In this document: positions 45,697-54,642 of the stretch, piece after piece | How positions within the stretch are numbered: position 1 is the first letter of the stretch | Layout of the letters: the number at the start of each line of letters is the position of its first letter | Source of the DNA: Arthrobacter sp. PvP023 | GTDB taxonomy: Bacteria; Actinomycetota; Actinomycetes; Actinomycetales; Micrococcaceae | Direction: 5' to 3' | Assembly: GCF_017832975.1 (NCBI RefSeq) | Contig: NZ_JAFIBI010000001.1 | Location: 2,976,001 to 3,040,000 of the forward strand | Length of the DNA: 64,000 nt | Position numbers and translations under genes: made by a program | The notes under the pieces: generated by a model | The model's database searches: none | What the model was told of the DNA's origin: nothing | What the model saw: only the letters and a program-made list of their open reading frames with translations

Positions 45697-47115
45697 ATGA
45701 ACACCAATGCAAACATCCATGAGGATCTGCCACCGGCGGAACTCTCCCGCGCACGACGGGCCGTTCGCGGTGCCTCGATCGGCTTCGCCATCGACTGCTA
45801 TGACATCTACCTACCTGTGATCGCGCTGGCACCAGCCATCGTCTATTTCATCCCAAAAAACCTGGACGTCGGGTCGATGGCCCTCATCAATGGACTGGTC
45901 TTCGCCGCGACCCTACTCGGGCGGCCCCTCGGCGCCGTCATTTTCGGCAACGTGGCAGACCGCCTCGGGCGCAAGAAAGCCACAGTATGGGCCATGTTCG
46001 GCTCCGCAGTGGGAACAGCGTTGCTCGTGGCATTGCCGGGCTTCCAGACCGTGGGATTCGCGGCAATCGTGCTGCTCATCCTCATGAGGTTCCTCACCGG
46101 CATCTTCCTTGGCGGTCAATACACCGGGGCCGTACCGCTTGCCATGGAATCGGCACCCCGGCATAAACGCGGCCTCTACGGAGGGCTCATCAGCATGGGC
46201 TTCCCTCTCGCCTTCTGCGTAGTTTCCGCCATCACGGCAGCCGTGATTTCCGCGACAGTGCTCCCGGACGGCTCTAACCCCGCCTACATTGAGTGGGGCT
46301 GGCGTATTCCGGTCGCGATCGGAGCCATCGTGACCTTCGCCTTCACCCTGTACTACATGAAGTCAGTCGACGAGTCGCCAGCCTTCGCGGCGGTAGCGGC
46401 TACCCGGAATACGGCCAACGCCAACAACACACGCCCGGGTCCTTTGCGACAGCTGTTCACTGGTCAAAACGCACGGAACCTGCGACAGGTGTTCATCCTC
46501 ATGACGGGCGTATGGATTCTGTCGAACGCGACCAGCGCTTCGTTTCCTGGCACTTTCCGGGGTCTTGAAGGAATGACGCCGGGCCGGGCGACCATGATCA
46601 TCGTCTTCTATCAGATCGCCCTGATCGTGCTCTACCCGCTCGCGGGCGCCCTGAGCCAGAAAATAGGCCGCCGCCGGTTCCTGGCCATCAACGGTCTCAC
46701 CGGTGCCACCATCGCGCCGATTACGTATGGACTTCTCGTCAGTAACGTCGTGACGACAGACTTTGGCTACACCGCACTGGCAATCGTCCTTGTCGCAACC
46801 TCGATCTGTGCCTTCGGCTGCACCGGCTCGTACCTCTCCGAACGGTTCCCGTCGGCCATCCGCTCAACGGGTTACGGCGTGGCCTACAGCGTCGCAGTGA
46901 TCCTCCCGGCTTTCTATGCCTTCTACGAGTCGGGTCTGGCCTCGATCATCCCCTCCCCTTACGGAACGATCGTGCTCTACGTGCTTGGCGGAGCGCTCCT
47001 GCTCATTGGAGCACTTATGGGCCCCGAAACCCGAGGCGCCAATCTGCGTCTTCCGGCTAATCAGACCAACGATGATAGCGCCCGCCCCGTCGCCGTCACC
47101 GAGGAGATCCGATGA
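45697..47115 (+). CDS. MFS metabolite:proton symporter (MHS family)
   Basis: This 472-residue twelve-helix transporter has the MHS signs GFAIDCYDIYLPVIALAPAI in helix 1, the loop ADRLGRKKA, and GGQYTGAVPLAMESAPRHKR in helix 4-5. Relatives import carboxylates, sugars or aromatic acids with protons. It is coupled to the aldehyde dehydrogenase by a 4-bp overlap. It is probably the uptake system of the cluster, consistent with a carboxylate substrate for the acyl-CoA ligase. Confidence 0.92.
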   Translation: MNTNANIHEDLPPAELSRARRAVRGASIGFAIDCYDIYLPVIALAPAIVYFIPKNLDVGSMALINGLVFAATLLGRPLGAVIFGNVADRLGRKKATVWAMFGSAVGTALLVALPGFQTVGFAAIVLLILMRFLTGIFLGGQYTGAVPLAMESAPRHKRGLYGGLISMGFPLAFCVVSAITAAVISATVLPDGSNPAYIEWGWRIPVAIGAIVTFAFTLYYMKSVDESPAFAAVAATRNTANANNTRPGPLRQLFTGQNARNLRQVFILMTGVWILSNATSASFPGTFRGLEGMTPGRATMIIVFYQIALIVLYPLAGALSQKIGRRRFLAINGLTGATIAPITYGLLVSNVVTTDFGYTALAIVLVATSICAFGCTGSYLSERFPSAIRSTGYGVAYSVAVILPAFYAFYESGLASIIPSPYGTIVLYVLGGALLLIGALMGPETRGANLRLPANQTNDDSARPVAVTEEIR

Positions 47116-48605
47116 TCACGGCTCAGGACGTGTCCCCTGGCCTCGTTACCGATCGTCAGTTCATCGGTGGCCAATGGGTAGAGTCCGCCGGCGGAGTCAT
47201 GGAGTCGATCGACCCGGCAACTGAAGAAACCTGGGCGCAGGTCCCGGACGGAACCGCGGCCGACGTGGACCTCGCCGTGGCAGCAGCACGTGATGCCCTC
47301 TCCGGGCCATGGAAGCGGATGACTGCCACCGACAGGGGGGAGCGCATTCACCGGTTGGGAGACCTGCTGGACGAACACGCTTCACGGCTGGGCGAACTGG
47401 AGACCCGCGATAACGGCAAAGTCTGGAAGGAGACGACCAGCGAGGTGCTCCGCGCGGCGAAGTGGTTGCGCTACTACGCCGGAGCCGCTGACAAGATCGA
47501 GGGCTCGGTCGTACCGTTCAAGACCGACGCCCACGCATTCACCCGATATGAGCCCGTCGGCGTCGTCGGTGCGATTACCCCGTGGAATTCTCCGATCAGC
47601 CTCTACAGCTGGAAGCTCGGCCCTGCCCTGGCTACCGGAAATACCGTCGTGCTCAAACCTGCCGAAACAACAACCGTTTCTGCGTTCGCCTTCGCCGAGC
47701 TCATCCGTGAGGCCGGTATCCCTGACGGGGTGGTCAATGTCGTTTCGGGCAGAGGATCTGTCGTTGGTTCGGCGCTCTCCGGGCACCCGGGGGTGGACAA
47801 GGTGACCTTCACAGGGTCCTATCCCACCGCCCAAAACATCATGAGGGCGGCGGCAAACGGCCTGAAACGCGTCTCCTTCGAGTGCGGAGGCAAGAGTCCG
47901 CACATCATCTTCCCCGACGCTGACCTTGAACGCGCCGCCATCGTCGCAACCCACAGTGCCTTCCGCTCAACAGGCCAGTCGTGCTCGCTCGGATCACGAC
48001 TGTTGGTCCACGAAGCAATCTACGAGGACTTTCTGGCAGAGATCGTCGGCCGCGCTTCACGGATCCGGGTCGGCATGCCGCTTGAGTCCGGAACGCATAT
48101 CGGGCCGCACAGCTCAGCAGAGCAACTTGAAAAGACGCTGGACTACATCCGTATCGGCAAGGAGGACGGCGGTACCGTGGCGGCCGGAGGGGGGCGCGCC
48201 GCTGGCTTCGACCGCGGATACTTCGTTCAACCGACAGTCTTCACCGGCCTTGACAACGAGTCACGGCTGGCCCGTGAAGAGGTTTTCGGGCCAGTACTGA
48301 CCGTGTTGCCGTTCCGGACCGAGGACGAAGCGCTACAGCTTGCCAATGACACCAGTTACGGCCTAGTGGCCGGGCTGTGGACCCGGGACGTGAACCGAGC
48401 TCATCGGTTCTCGGCCGAACTGCAGGCCGGTCTCGTTTCAGTCAACACTTTCCGCCCCACCCACTGGACGCTGCCTTACGGCGGCTACAAGCAAAGTGGT
48501 CTTGGCCGGGAAAACGGCCAGGCAGTTCTTCGCGAGTACCTCGAGGTCAAGAGCGTCGTGATCGACTACTCCTCAGCTCCGACTGAAGACCCCTTTGACA
48601 ACTGA
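47112..48605 (+). CDS. Aldehyde dehydrogenase family protein
   Basis: This 497-residue aldehyde dehydrogenase has the general base in FECGGKSPH and the nucleophile in RSTGQSCSLGSR, with AITPWNSPISLYSWKLGPAL before them. The length is standard. GAGGAG precedes the ATG. Beside a Zn-alcohol dehydrogenase it would complete an alcohol-aldehyde-acid sequence feeding the CoA ligase. Confidence 0.93.
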   Translation: MITAQDVSPGLVTDRQFIGGQWVESAGGVMESIDPATEETWAQVPDGTAADVDLAVAAARDALSGPWKRMTATDRGERIHRLGDLLDEHASRLGELETRDNGKVWKETTSEVLRAAKWLRYYAGAADKIEGSVVPFKTDAHAFTRYEPVGVVGAITPWNSPISLYSWKLGPALATGNTVVLKPAETTTVSAFAFAELIREAGIPDGVVNVVSGRGSVVGSALSGHPGVDKVTFTGSYPTAQNIMRAAANGLKRVSFECGGKSPHIIFPDADLERAAIVATHSAFRSTGQSCSLGSRLLVHEAIYEDFLAEIVGRASRIRVGMPLESGTHIGPHSSAEQLEKTLDYIRIGKEDGGTVAAGGGRAAGFDRGYFVQPTVFTGLDNESRLAREEVFGPVLTVLPFRTEDEALQLANDTSYGLVAGLWTRDVNRAHRFSAELQAGLVSVNTFRPTHWTLPYGGYKQSGLGRENGQAVLREYLEVKSVVIDYSSAPTEDPFDN

Positions 48606-48633
48606 ACCCCAAAACTCTGCAGGAGACCGCGTC

Positions 48634-49803
48634 ATGACCACCCAAACGAACGCCTTCCCCGTAGGCAGGCGCTCCGACCCAGGAACCACCACCGCCGCCG
48701 TCTTCCGGGACGTCGCGACGGGCCTGACAATCGAACAGGTCACCCTCGAACCAATGCTTGCCTCGGAAGTGACGCTCCGGGTCGCTGCCTGCGGTGCCTG
48801 CCAAAGTGACGTCCACAAACTCCGAGGACATGGTCTCGTTCCGACGCCAAACGTCTTCGGACACGAAATATCCGGCGTCGTGACTGCCGTCGGCAATGAT
48901 GTCCACACCATTGCGGTCGGTGACCGCGTAATCTGCTCCTTCCTCGTCCCATGCGGTGATTGCACGGCCTGCCTCAGCGGAGCCGAGGACGAATGCGGAC
49001 CTTTCCGAAGCCACATGCAAAACGCCGGCGTAAGATTCGATGGCAGTCCCCGGATGCGCACACTTGAAGGCCGGCCGCTGCTAACCTCCGGTGTAGGTGG
49101 TCTGGCGCACGAAATCACCCTGCCCGCAACCGCGGTATTCCCTCTACCCGCCGACTGGCCTGCATCCATCCCCCTCAGGGACGCAGCCGTACTCGGCTGC
49201 GCAGGACTCACCGCATACGGCGCGGTCCACGAGGCAGCCCAGCTGCAGCCCGGCGAGTCGGTCCTCGTGCTGGGCGGAGGAGGCGTCGGTCTATGCACCG
49301 CCGCCCTTGCCCGCCATGCAGGAGCCCGTCACGTCGTCGGTACCGACATGAAAGAAGAATCCCGAGAAGCCCTGGTGACCTTTGGGGCATCTGCAGCGAT
49401 CACCGCCAATGCACCGGACTTCACCCATCAGATAGAATCCGCTTTCGCCGGCGGCCGGCCTGACGTCGTCTTCGACACCATCGGCGTTCCAGAAACCCTT
49501 CGCCAAGCGCTCTCACACGTCGCTGTCGGCGGCCGCGTTGTAGTGACGGGGCTCGGCGGCACCAACGGGCCTGCCACAATCGATGACCTAACGATTTTCG
49601 TCCGCCGCAAGATTTCCCTCATCGGCTCCTACGCCGCGGTTCCCTCCCGTGACATGCCCAGGCTGTTGGCTGACGTCGCCGCCGGGGCATTCAATCCATC
49701 CAAGCTCGTATCGGCCCGCTACGCGTTCGACCAGGCCGCGGACGCCTACGCCGATGTCGCTGCAGGCCGAATCACCGGCCGCGCACTGATCCTCGGAACC
49801 TGA
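48634..49803 (+). CDS. Zinc-dependent alcohol dehydrogenase
   Basis: This 389-residue MDR-superfamily enzyme has catalytic zinc ligands in ACGACQSDVHKLRGHG and GHEISG, structural zinc Cys in CGDCTACLSGAEDEC, and the NAD-binding VLGGGGVGL. I start at ATG with AGGAG eight bases upstream; the longer frame overlaps the aldehyde dehydrogenase. It likely oxidises a primary or secondary alcohol to the aldehyde or ketone handled by its neighbour. Confidence 0.92.
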   Translation: MTTQTNAFPVGRRSDPGTTTAAVFRDVATGLTIEQVTLEPMLASEVTLRVAACGACQSDVHKLRGHGLVPTPNVFGHEISGVVTAVGNDVHTIAVGDRVICSFLVPCGDCTACLSGAEDECGPFRSHMQNAGVRFDGSPRMRTLEGRPLLTSGVGGLAHEITLPATAVFPLPADWPASIPLRDAAVLGCAGLTAYGAVHEAAQLQPGESVLVLGGGGVGLCTAALARHAGARHVVGTDMKEESREALVTFGASAAITANAPDFTHQIESAFAGGRPDVVFDTIGVPETLRQALSHVAVGGRVVVTGLGGTNGPATIDDLTIFVRRKISLIGSYAAVPSRDMPRLLADVAAGAFNPSKLVSARYAFDQAADAYADVAAGRITGRALILGT

Positions 49804-49891
49804 ACCAGGCTTCCTCCCTTTTGAACCAAGCCGCCGGACGCAAAGCCTTCCGTTTTCCAAAACAACCCCAGCCCCGTATCAAGGAGTCCCC

Positions 49892-51400
49892 ATGTCCCCG
49901 CAGCCCTCGACCCAGAGGCCAAATCCTGACCACAACACCGACAATCCTGACGTCATTGTCGTTGGCGGCGGCAACGCCGCCTTCACCGCCGCGCACGCCG
50001 CCGCCGTGCGCGGACGCAAGGTGCTGCTCCTGGAAAAAGCCCCACCAGAGCAGTCCGGCGGCAACAGCTACTACACCGCCGGCGCGACCCGCATCGCACA
50101 CAACGGACTACCGGACCTGCAAGACTTCATTGAGATTGACGAACGCCACCCAGTCACCGAAGTCCCTCCATACACCAGCGAGGACTACACCGCAGACCTG
50201 GAGAAAGTCACCGAGGGACGCAACGATCCGGACCTCACCCAGGTCCTCGTCACCGAAGCCGCGCCAGCCCTGCGCTGGCTGCACTCACTCGGCCTGAAAT
50301 ACCGGCTAATGTACGAACGCCAGGCCTACAAAAGGCCGGACGGAACCTTCCTCTTCTGGGGCGGCCTGCACGTCGGAAACGTCGGTGGCGGCGAAGGTCT
50401 GATGGCCGACCACGTCAAGGTGGCGGCGAACCTCGGTACCGAAGTCCGCTACGGGCAAGAAGTTTTTGACCTGATCGTCGAGGGCAACGCGGTCAGCGGA
50501 GTAAAAGTCAGACAGGTCGATGGAAGCGTCCACGAGCTGCGCGCCGAATCCGTAATCCTCGCAGCAGGCGGCTTCGAATCCAACCCCCAATGGCGCCAAG
50601 AGCACCTGGGCCCCGGGTGGGAGAACGCCAAAGTACGAGGCACGCCGTTCAACACCGGTGAAATGATCGCAGCAGCTCTCGGGGCTGGAGCCGCCAAGGG
50701 CGGAGACTGGGGCACCTGTCACTCCGTACAGTGGGACGCCTTCACCGAAAACAACGAGTCCAACCGTGAACTGACCAACCGGCTCACGCGGCAAAGCTAC
50801 CCGCTGGGCATCATCGTGAACAACAAGGGTGAACGCTTCCTCGACGAGGGCGAAGACTTCCGCAACTACACCTACGCCAAGTACGGCAAGGTGATCCTGC
50901 AGCAGCCCGATTCCGTGGCATACCAAATCTTCGACAGCACGCTTCGTCCCATGCTGCGCAGCGAGGAATACGAGATGCCGGGCATCTCCGTAAAAACCGC
51001 CGAAACCATCGAAGACCTGGCAGCCGAAATCGGGATTAATCCGGAAAGCCTGACCAAAACCGTCGCCGACTACAACAACTCCATCGACACCACCATCGAA
51101 TTCGATCCCAACGTCAAAGACGGGCGAAAAGCCGATACCACCCCGGTCAAGAGCAACTGGGCTTCCCCCCTGACCACGGCCCCCTACTACGCCTACGGCG
51201 TCACCTGCGGCATCACCTTCACCTTCGGCGGACTGAAGTCAGACACTTACGGACGTGTCTTAAATGGCAACGGCGAACACATCCAGGGCCTGTACGTTTG
51301 CGGCGAAATGCTTGGGGGCTTGTTCTCAGCCAACTACCCCGGCGGCTCGGGCCTTGCTGCCGGGGTCGTGTTTGGACGGCGCGCGGGCAATCTGGCCTGA
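49892..51400 (+). CDS. FAD-dependent dehydrogenase, TcuA/fumarate reductase-like
   Basis: This 502-residue flavoprotein starts with the FAD motif VIVVGGGNAAFTAAHAAAVRG and runs through YTAGATRIAHNG, ILAAGGFESNP, GIIVNNKGERFLDEGED and NYPGGSGLAAGVVFGRRAG. The arrangement is that of FAD-dependent tricarballylate dehydrogenase (TcuA), 3-ketosteroid Delta-1-dehydrogenases and fumarate reductases. The GGGNAAF start favours TcuA. It would desaturate or reduce an alkane-dicarboxylate or cyclic ketone. AAGGAG precedes ATG. The last gene of the six-gene operon. Confidence 0.85.
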   Translation: MSPQPSTQRPNPDHNTDNPDVIVVGGGNAAFTAAHAAAVRGRKVLLLEKAPPEQSGGNSYYTAGATRIAHNGLPDLQDFIEIDERHPVTEVPPYTSEDYTADLEKVTEGRNDPDLTQVLVTEAAPALRWLHSLGLKYRLMYERQAYKRPDGTFLFWGGLHVGNVGGGEGLMADHVKVAANLGTEVRYGQEVFDLIVEGNAVSGVKVRQVDGSVHELRAESVILAAGGFESNPQWRQEHLGPGWENAKVRGTPFNTGEMIAAALGAGAAKGGDWGTCHSVQWDAFTENNESNRELTNRLTRQSYPLGIIVNNKGERFLDEGEDFRNYTYAKYGKVILQQPDSVAYQIFDSTLRPMLRSEEYEMPGISVKTAETIEDLAAEIGINPESLTKTVADYNNSIDTTIEFDPNVKDGRKADTTPVKSNWASPLTTAPYYAYGVTCGITFTFGGLKSDTYGRVLNGNGEHIQGLYVCGEMLGGLFSANYPGGSGLAAGVVFGRRAGNLA

Positions 51401-51411
51401 CACCATTCCGA

Positions 51412-51445
51412 CCGGCCGGGCGCACATTCCACAGCGCCCGGCCGG
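51412..51445 (+). terminator. Hairpin terminator of the catabolic operon
   Basis: CCGGCCGGGCGC and GCGCCCGGCCGG form a perfect 12-bp stem with a 10-base loop, 11 bp past the flavoprotein stop. There is no T-run. Confidence 0.65.
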
Positions 51446-52144
51446 AAGGAGTCGTGATGCCAGAGATGGCTCTGCCAGCTTTTTCTCGTTCCAGTCGCTG
51501 AAAGCAATAGAGGTCAGGTGCTTGAGGTTTAGTGTCCCGAGAAGTTCCTGCCTTATTGTCTCGTGACACACACGCGGTTACAGGACCGGAAGAAGAGTCC
51601 GGATCCCCCTTCACTTTGTCGATTGATCGTGCGCCGGTCACGAATACGCCATGAGAGTGCCTGCGAACAGGAACGTCCTACGAAACCGACGGTCCGGGCC
51701 GCGAAGTCATGTCGCCTGAAGCAGAGAACTTCATGAAGTGATGTCGGCAGAACCAGGAGGAAGGGATCAAAATGCGGGTCGACGAGCCGCCCGTCGACAA
51801 AATGTGGACAGTGTCCACGCCACCTTTGGCCGGACAAACTCGCAATGAGCGGACCCTGCTTGGCTCGGAGAAGACAGCTATCCGGTGAAGATCCTCGAAG
51901 AGAATTCGTCTTCGTCATGTCGTCACCACAATTCTTGGCAATGAATGAGTGAGGGCCAACAACTGGCCACCGGAAAACAGCAAAAGGACGACTCATAACC
52001 CGAGATACCAGGAGGCGGAAGGCCCACCAGCCAGGGCTCTGATCCCGCTACCCACACAACCGAGTAGGCCACCGCGGGCGCCAGGCCCAGACCGCAGCCA
52101 GCGTCAGAGGAACCCGCGGAGGGGCAATGTCCACACATTAAAGC
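51446..52144. other. Gene-poor stretch with a degraded cassette (copy C)
   Basis: No credible gene is seen here; the longest minus-strand frame lacks protein-like composition. At 51804-51818 GTGGACAGTGTCCAC repeats the palindrome core of cassette A, and ACGAGCC 22 bp before it matches that cassette's second repeat with a 2-bp shorter spacing. This is therefore a degraded fourth cassette. The rest holds nothing I recognise. Confidence 0.45.
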
Positions 52145-52167
52145 AAAAACCCCTCTGTCGAGGGGTT
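52145..52167 (-). terminator. Rho-independent terminator after tRNA-Leu stub
   Basis: On the minus strand AACCCCTC-GACA-GAGGGGTT is followed by TTT. It lies 4 bp past the tRNA-Leu 3' stub, a natural position for a tRNA terminator. Confidence 0.75.
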
Positions 52168-52170
52168 ATG

Positions 52171-52193
52171 CGTGCCCGAGGTGGGACTCGAAC
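52171..52193 (-). repeat. tRNA-Leu 3'-end stub (putative att site), copy 2
   Basis: These 23 bp are identical to 28297-28319 and match the tRNA-Leu T-loop to acceptor end on the minus strand. The sequence upstream on that strand cannot form the rest of a cloverleaf. It is probably one end of an integrated element, or the start of a second element arranged in tandem. Confidence 0.7.
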
Positions 52194-52241
52194 CGGGTTC
52201 CAGCCCCTGCAAACACTGGAATCCCGCCCACACATACGGAA

Positions 52242-52306
52242 TCCGACCCAGTCCGGCACCAGTACGACCCGATCCGAAGCCCAGGGTGTGCACATTGTGC
52301 ACACCC
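52242..52306. repeat. Repeat-palindrome cassette, copy D
   Basis: Direct repeats start at 52242 and 52263 (TCCGACCCAGTCCGGCACCAG, TACGACCCGATCCGAAGCC) and the palindrome GTGTGCACATTGTGCACAC at 52286, extendable to 23 bp, followed by CCTTTT. Spacing from the stub (49 bp) and between the parts (21 and 23 bp) is identical to copy B. Beyond it, to the GntR gene, there is only a 16-bp tandem duplication (52631-52662) and no gene. Confidence 0.75.
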
Positions 52307-52737
52307 CCTTTTGCTGCCTTGCGGCAGCAGCACCGAAGCAGGTAAGGACACCCCCGCTGTCGCCCGGCTACCTGCATTTCCCCCTTCAAGACCTCGGGTC
52401 CGCAGAGACTGATTTCGCACCCTTTAACATCTTCGCCTGCTTCAAGAATCGTAATCACGGCCATCTACCTCCTCTCCCTCATCTCATGGCGGAACCGGCA
52501 GCAACCGACATGACACCCCCCCTCCCCACCTGCCGCCCCCGCGTTGGCAGGGCGGCATTTCTTTGTCGTGGGCTCACTTTGCCAAATGACGGAAGATCCA
52601 TTATCGGCGCTTGAGTGGCCGGTCGGCCTGGTGAGGAACCGGCTTGGTGAGGAACCGGTTTGTCGTCCGCGCCGGCGCGTCAACAAAACCGAACGCAGAG
52701 CTGTGGAGCGCTCCAATTTGTCTGCTAGAATTGCCAT

Positions 52738-52753
52738 GTTTGTTCTAACAAAC
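52738..52753. promoter_or_regulatory. Palindromic operator upstream of iol GntR gene
   Basis: GTTTGTT-CT-AACAAAC is a 16-bp palindrome, seven bases after a TAGAAT -10-like box and 30 bp before the GntR start. It is likely the autoregulatory site of that regulator. Confidence 0.6.
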
Positions 52754-52783
52754 TGACATGCTCACGAAAGGTACCGGCTCCAC

Positions 52784-53521
52784 ATGACCGGAATCGAAAT
52801 AGCAGTGGACCGGTCCTCACGCGTGCCGATTTATCACCAGGTGGTGCAGGGACTCCAGTCGCTGATCGAGACGGGGAAGCTCGAACCGGGCACGATGCTG
52901 GACAACGAGATCGAAATTGCGTCGAGACTTGACATTTCGAGGCCAACGGTGCGGCAGGCTATGAACGAGTTGGTGCGCGCCGGACTGCTGGTACGTAAAC
53001 GCGGAGTTGGGACTCAGGTTGTATCCAGCAAGGTGAGACGTGACCTGGACCTATCGAGTCTGTATGACGATCTGGCACGGGAAGGCCAAGTGCCGAGCAG
53101 TCAAGTTCTGTCCTTTGAGCGTTGTCAAGCCCCGCAATGGGTCGCAACTGGCCTGAAGCTGCCGGACGGCGCGAAGGTTTTTCACTTTACCCGCCTGCGG
53201 CTGGTCCGCAGCAGGCCACTGGCGCTCATGGAGAACTGGGTTCGTGACGACATTACTGAAATCAGCGCCGAGGAGCTCAGTGACGTTGGCCTTTACCAGC
53301 TGCTTCGCGCAAAAGGCGTTAAGTTCCGCCGGGCAAGTCAACGCATTGGTGCCGCCGTCGCCGAAGCGAGCCAGAGTTCTCTGTTGCAGGTCGCCACATG
53401 GTCACCGCTGGTGACGATGGAACGCACAGCCATGGACGATATCGGCCGCAACATTGAAGTCGGGAGACATCACTACCGCGCCGACTCATACACGTTCGAG
53501 ATGACGTTGGTCCAGCACTAG
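52784..53521 (+). CDS. GntR family regulator (UTRA) of the inositol cluster
   Basis: This 245-residue HutC-type regulator has a winged helix (EIEIASRLDISRPTVRQAMN, LLVRKRGVGTQVV) and a UTRA ligand domain (HFTRLRLVRSRPLALMENWV). It begins the iol region and is likely the inositol-pathway repressor, in the place held by GntR-type IolR in other actinobacteria. Good protein composition throughout; the ATG has AAAGG at ten bases. Confidence 0.9.
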   Translation: MTGIEIAVDRSSRVPIYHQVVQGLQSLIETGKLEPGTMLDNEIEIASRLDISRPTVRQAMNELVRAGLLVRKRGVGTQVVSSKVRRDLDLSSLYDDLAREGQVPSSQVLSFERCQAPQWVATGLKLPDGAKVFHFTRLRLVRSRPLALMENWVRDDITEISAEELSDVGLYQLLRAKGVKFRRASQRIGAAVAEASQSSLLQVATWSPLVTMERTAMDDIGRNIEVGRHHYRADSYTFEMTLVQH

Positions 53522-53553
53522 CCGCAGGACCGTGAGGACTGAGAGGAAACCAG

Positions 53554-54462
53554 ATGACGCAGTGGGTACACCCGAGCGGAACAGCCGCCCAAGGAGAATG
53601 GTCAATATCTTTGGGAGGCAATGACAGCGCGCTCAGCATAGACGGCTGGCGCTATACCGGGTTGAAGGTCGCGCACCTGACTCCTGGCGAGGAAGTGTCG
53701 CTTGACCCCGCAGATGAAGAACGGATCGTAATCCCGCTCGCCGGTCCGTTCGCTGTGACAGTGGATGACGTGACATATGCCCTACGCGGCCGTGATTCCG
53801 TCTTTTCCGGGGCCGACCGACGTCCTTTACTCCGGTGTTGGACGCCCCGTGCGAATTTCCTCCGACAAAGGCGGCCGCGTAGCGGTTGCTCTCGCACCTG
53901 CAGAGTAGAATATCCGACCAGGCTCATCCTCGCCGAGGAGACACCAGTGGAGCTGCGGGGATCGGGAAACTGCTCCCGTCAAGTCCACAATTTCGGTACT
54001 CCTGCCGCACTGGAAGCAGACCGCTTTATCGTCTGCGAAGTCCTCACCCCCGCCGGCAACTGGTCTTCGTATCCCCCGCATAAGCACGATGTGGAAAAGG
54101 ACGGGGAAACCTCGCTAGAGGAGATCTACTACTTCGAAACACGTGCCTCTGCCGAACTCCACTCCGACGGTGCTGGAGTACCGGGCGGGGTTGACCCGGT
54201 CGGCTACGCCCGTGTCTATGCATCAGACGAACGGCACATCGACGTGCAAGCCGAGGTCCGGACCGGGGACGTGGTTCTGGTCCCCTACGGCTGGCACGGC
54301 CCAGCTATGGCCGCACCGGGATACGACCTGTATTACCTGAACGTCATGGCTGGCCCTGGCCGAGTCAGGGAGTGGCTTATCAGCGACGACCCGCACCACG
54401 GCTGGGTGCGGAACACTTGGGATGCCCAAGAGATAGATCCCCGCGGACCCTTCGTTGCCTAA
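53554..54462 (+). CDS. iolB: 5-deoxy-glucuronate isomerase IolB, with a frameshifted inner segment
   Basis: This 302-residue IolB-family bicupin isomerises 5-deoxy-glucuronate to 5-keto-2-deoxygluconate in inositol breakdown. The ends match well (KVAHLTPGEEVSL; RQVHNFGTPAALEADRFIVC; SYPPHKHDVEKDGETSLEEIYYF; VVLVPYGWHGPAMAAPGYDLYYLN). Residues 86-118 are out of register. The same DNA in another frame reads GPTDVLYSGVGRPVRISSDK, then GGRVAVALAPAE, which is the family sequence. A +1 change near 53810 and a compensating change near 53905 enclose the segment. The overall frame survives, so activity is uncertain. GAGAGGAAAC precedes ATG. Confidence 0.85.
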   Translation: MTQWVHPSGTAAQGEWSISLGGNDSALSIDGWRYTGLKVAHLTPGEEVSLDPADEERIVIPLAGPFAVTVDDVTYALRGRDSVFSGADRRPLLRCWTPRANFLRQRRPRSGCSRTCRVEYPTRLILAEETPVELRGSGNCSRQVHNFGTPAALEADRFIVCEVLTPAGNWSSYPPHKHDVEKDGETSLEEIYYFETRASAELHSDGAGVPGGVDPVGYARVYASDERHIDVQAEVRTGDVVLVPYGWHGPAMAAPGYDLYYLNVMAGPGRVREWLISDDPHHGWVRNTWDAQEIDPRGPFVA

Positions 54463-54642
54463 TGGCTGCAGCGGCTGTGCCACGGGAGGGCCTGTTCGGG
54501 CTGGGCAACACATCGGGCCTATCGAGTGCGCTTCCAGATGCATCGGTTAGAGGGCAGGGTCGGTGCAGGCCCACTACTAATGCTGCACGACCGTTGGGCG
54601 TTAAACGAAGCAGCCGCCACGCGCGGGACCTGATTCTGGGGT

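Noticed and set aside
51553..51996. A 147-codon minus-strand frame
   Set aside because: No ribosome-binding site, irregular composition and no motif; it runs across the degraded cassette.
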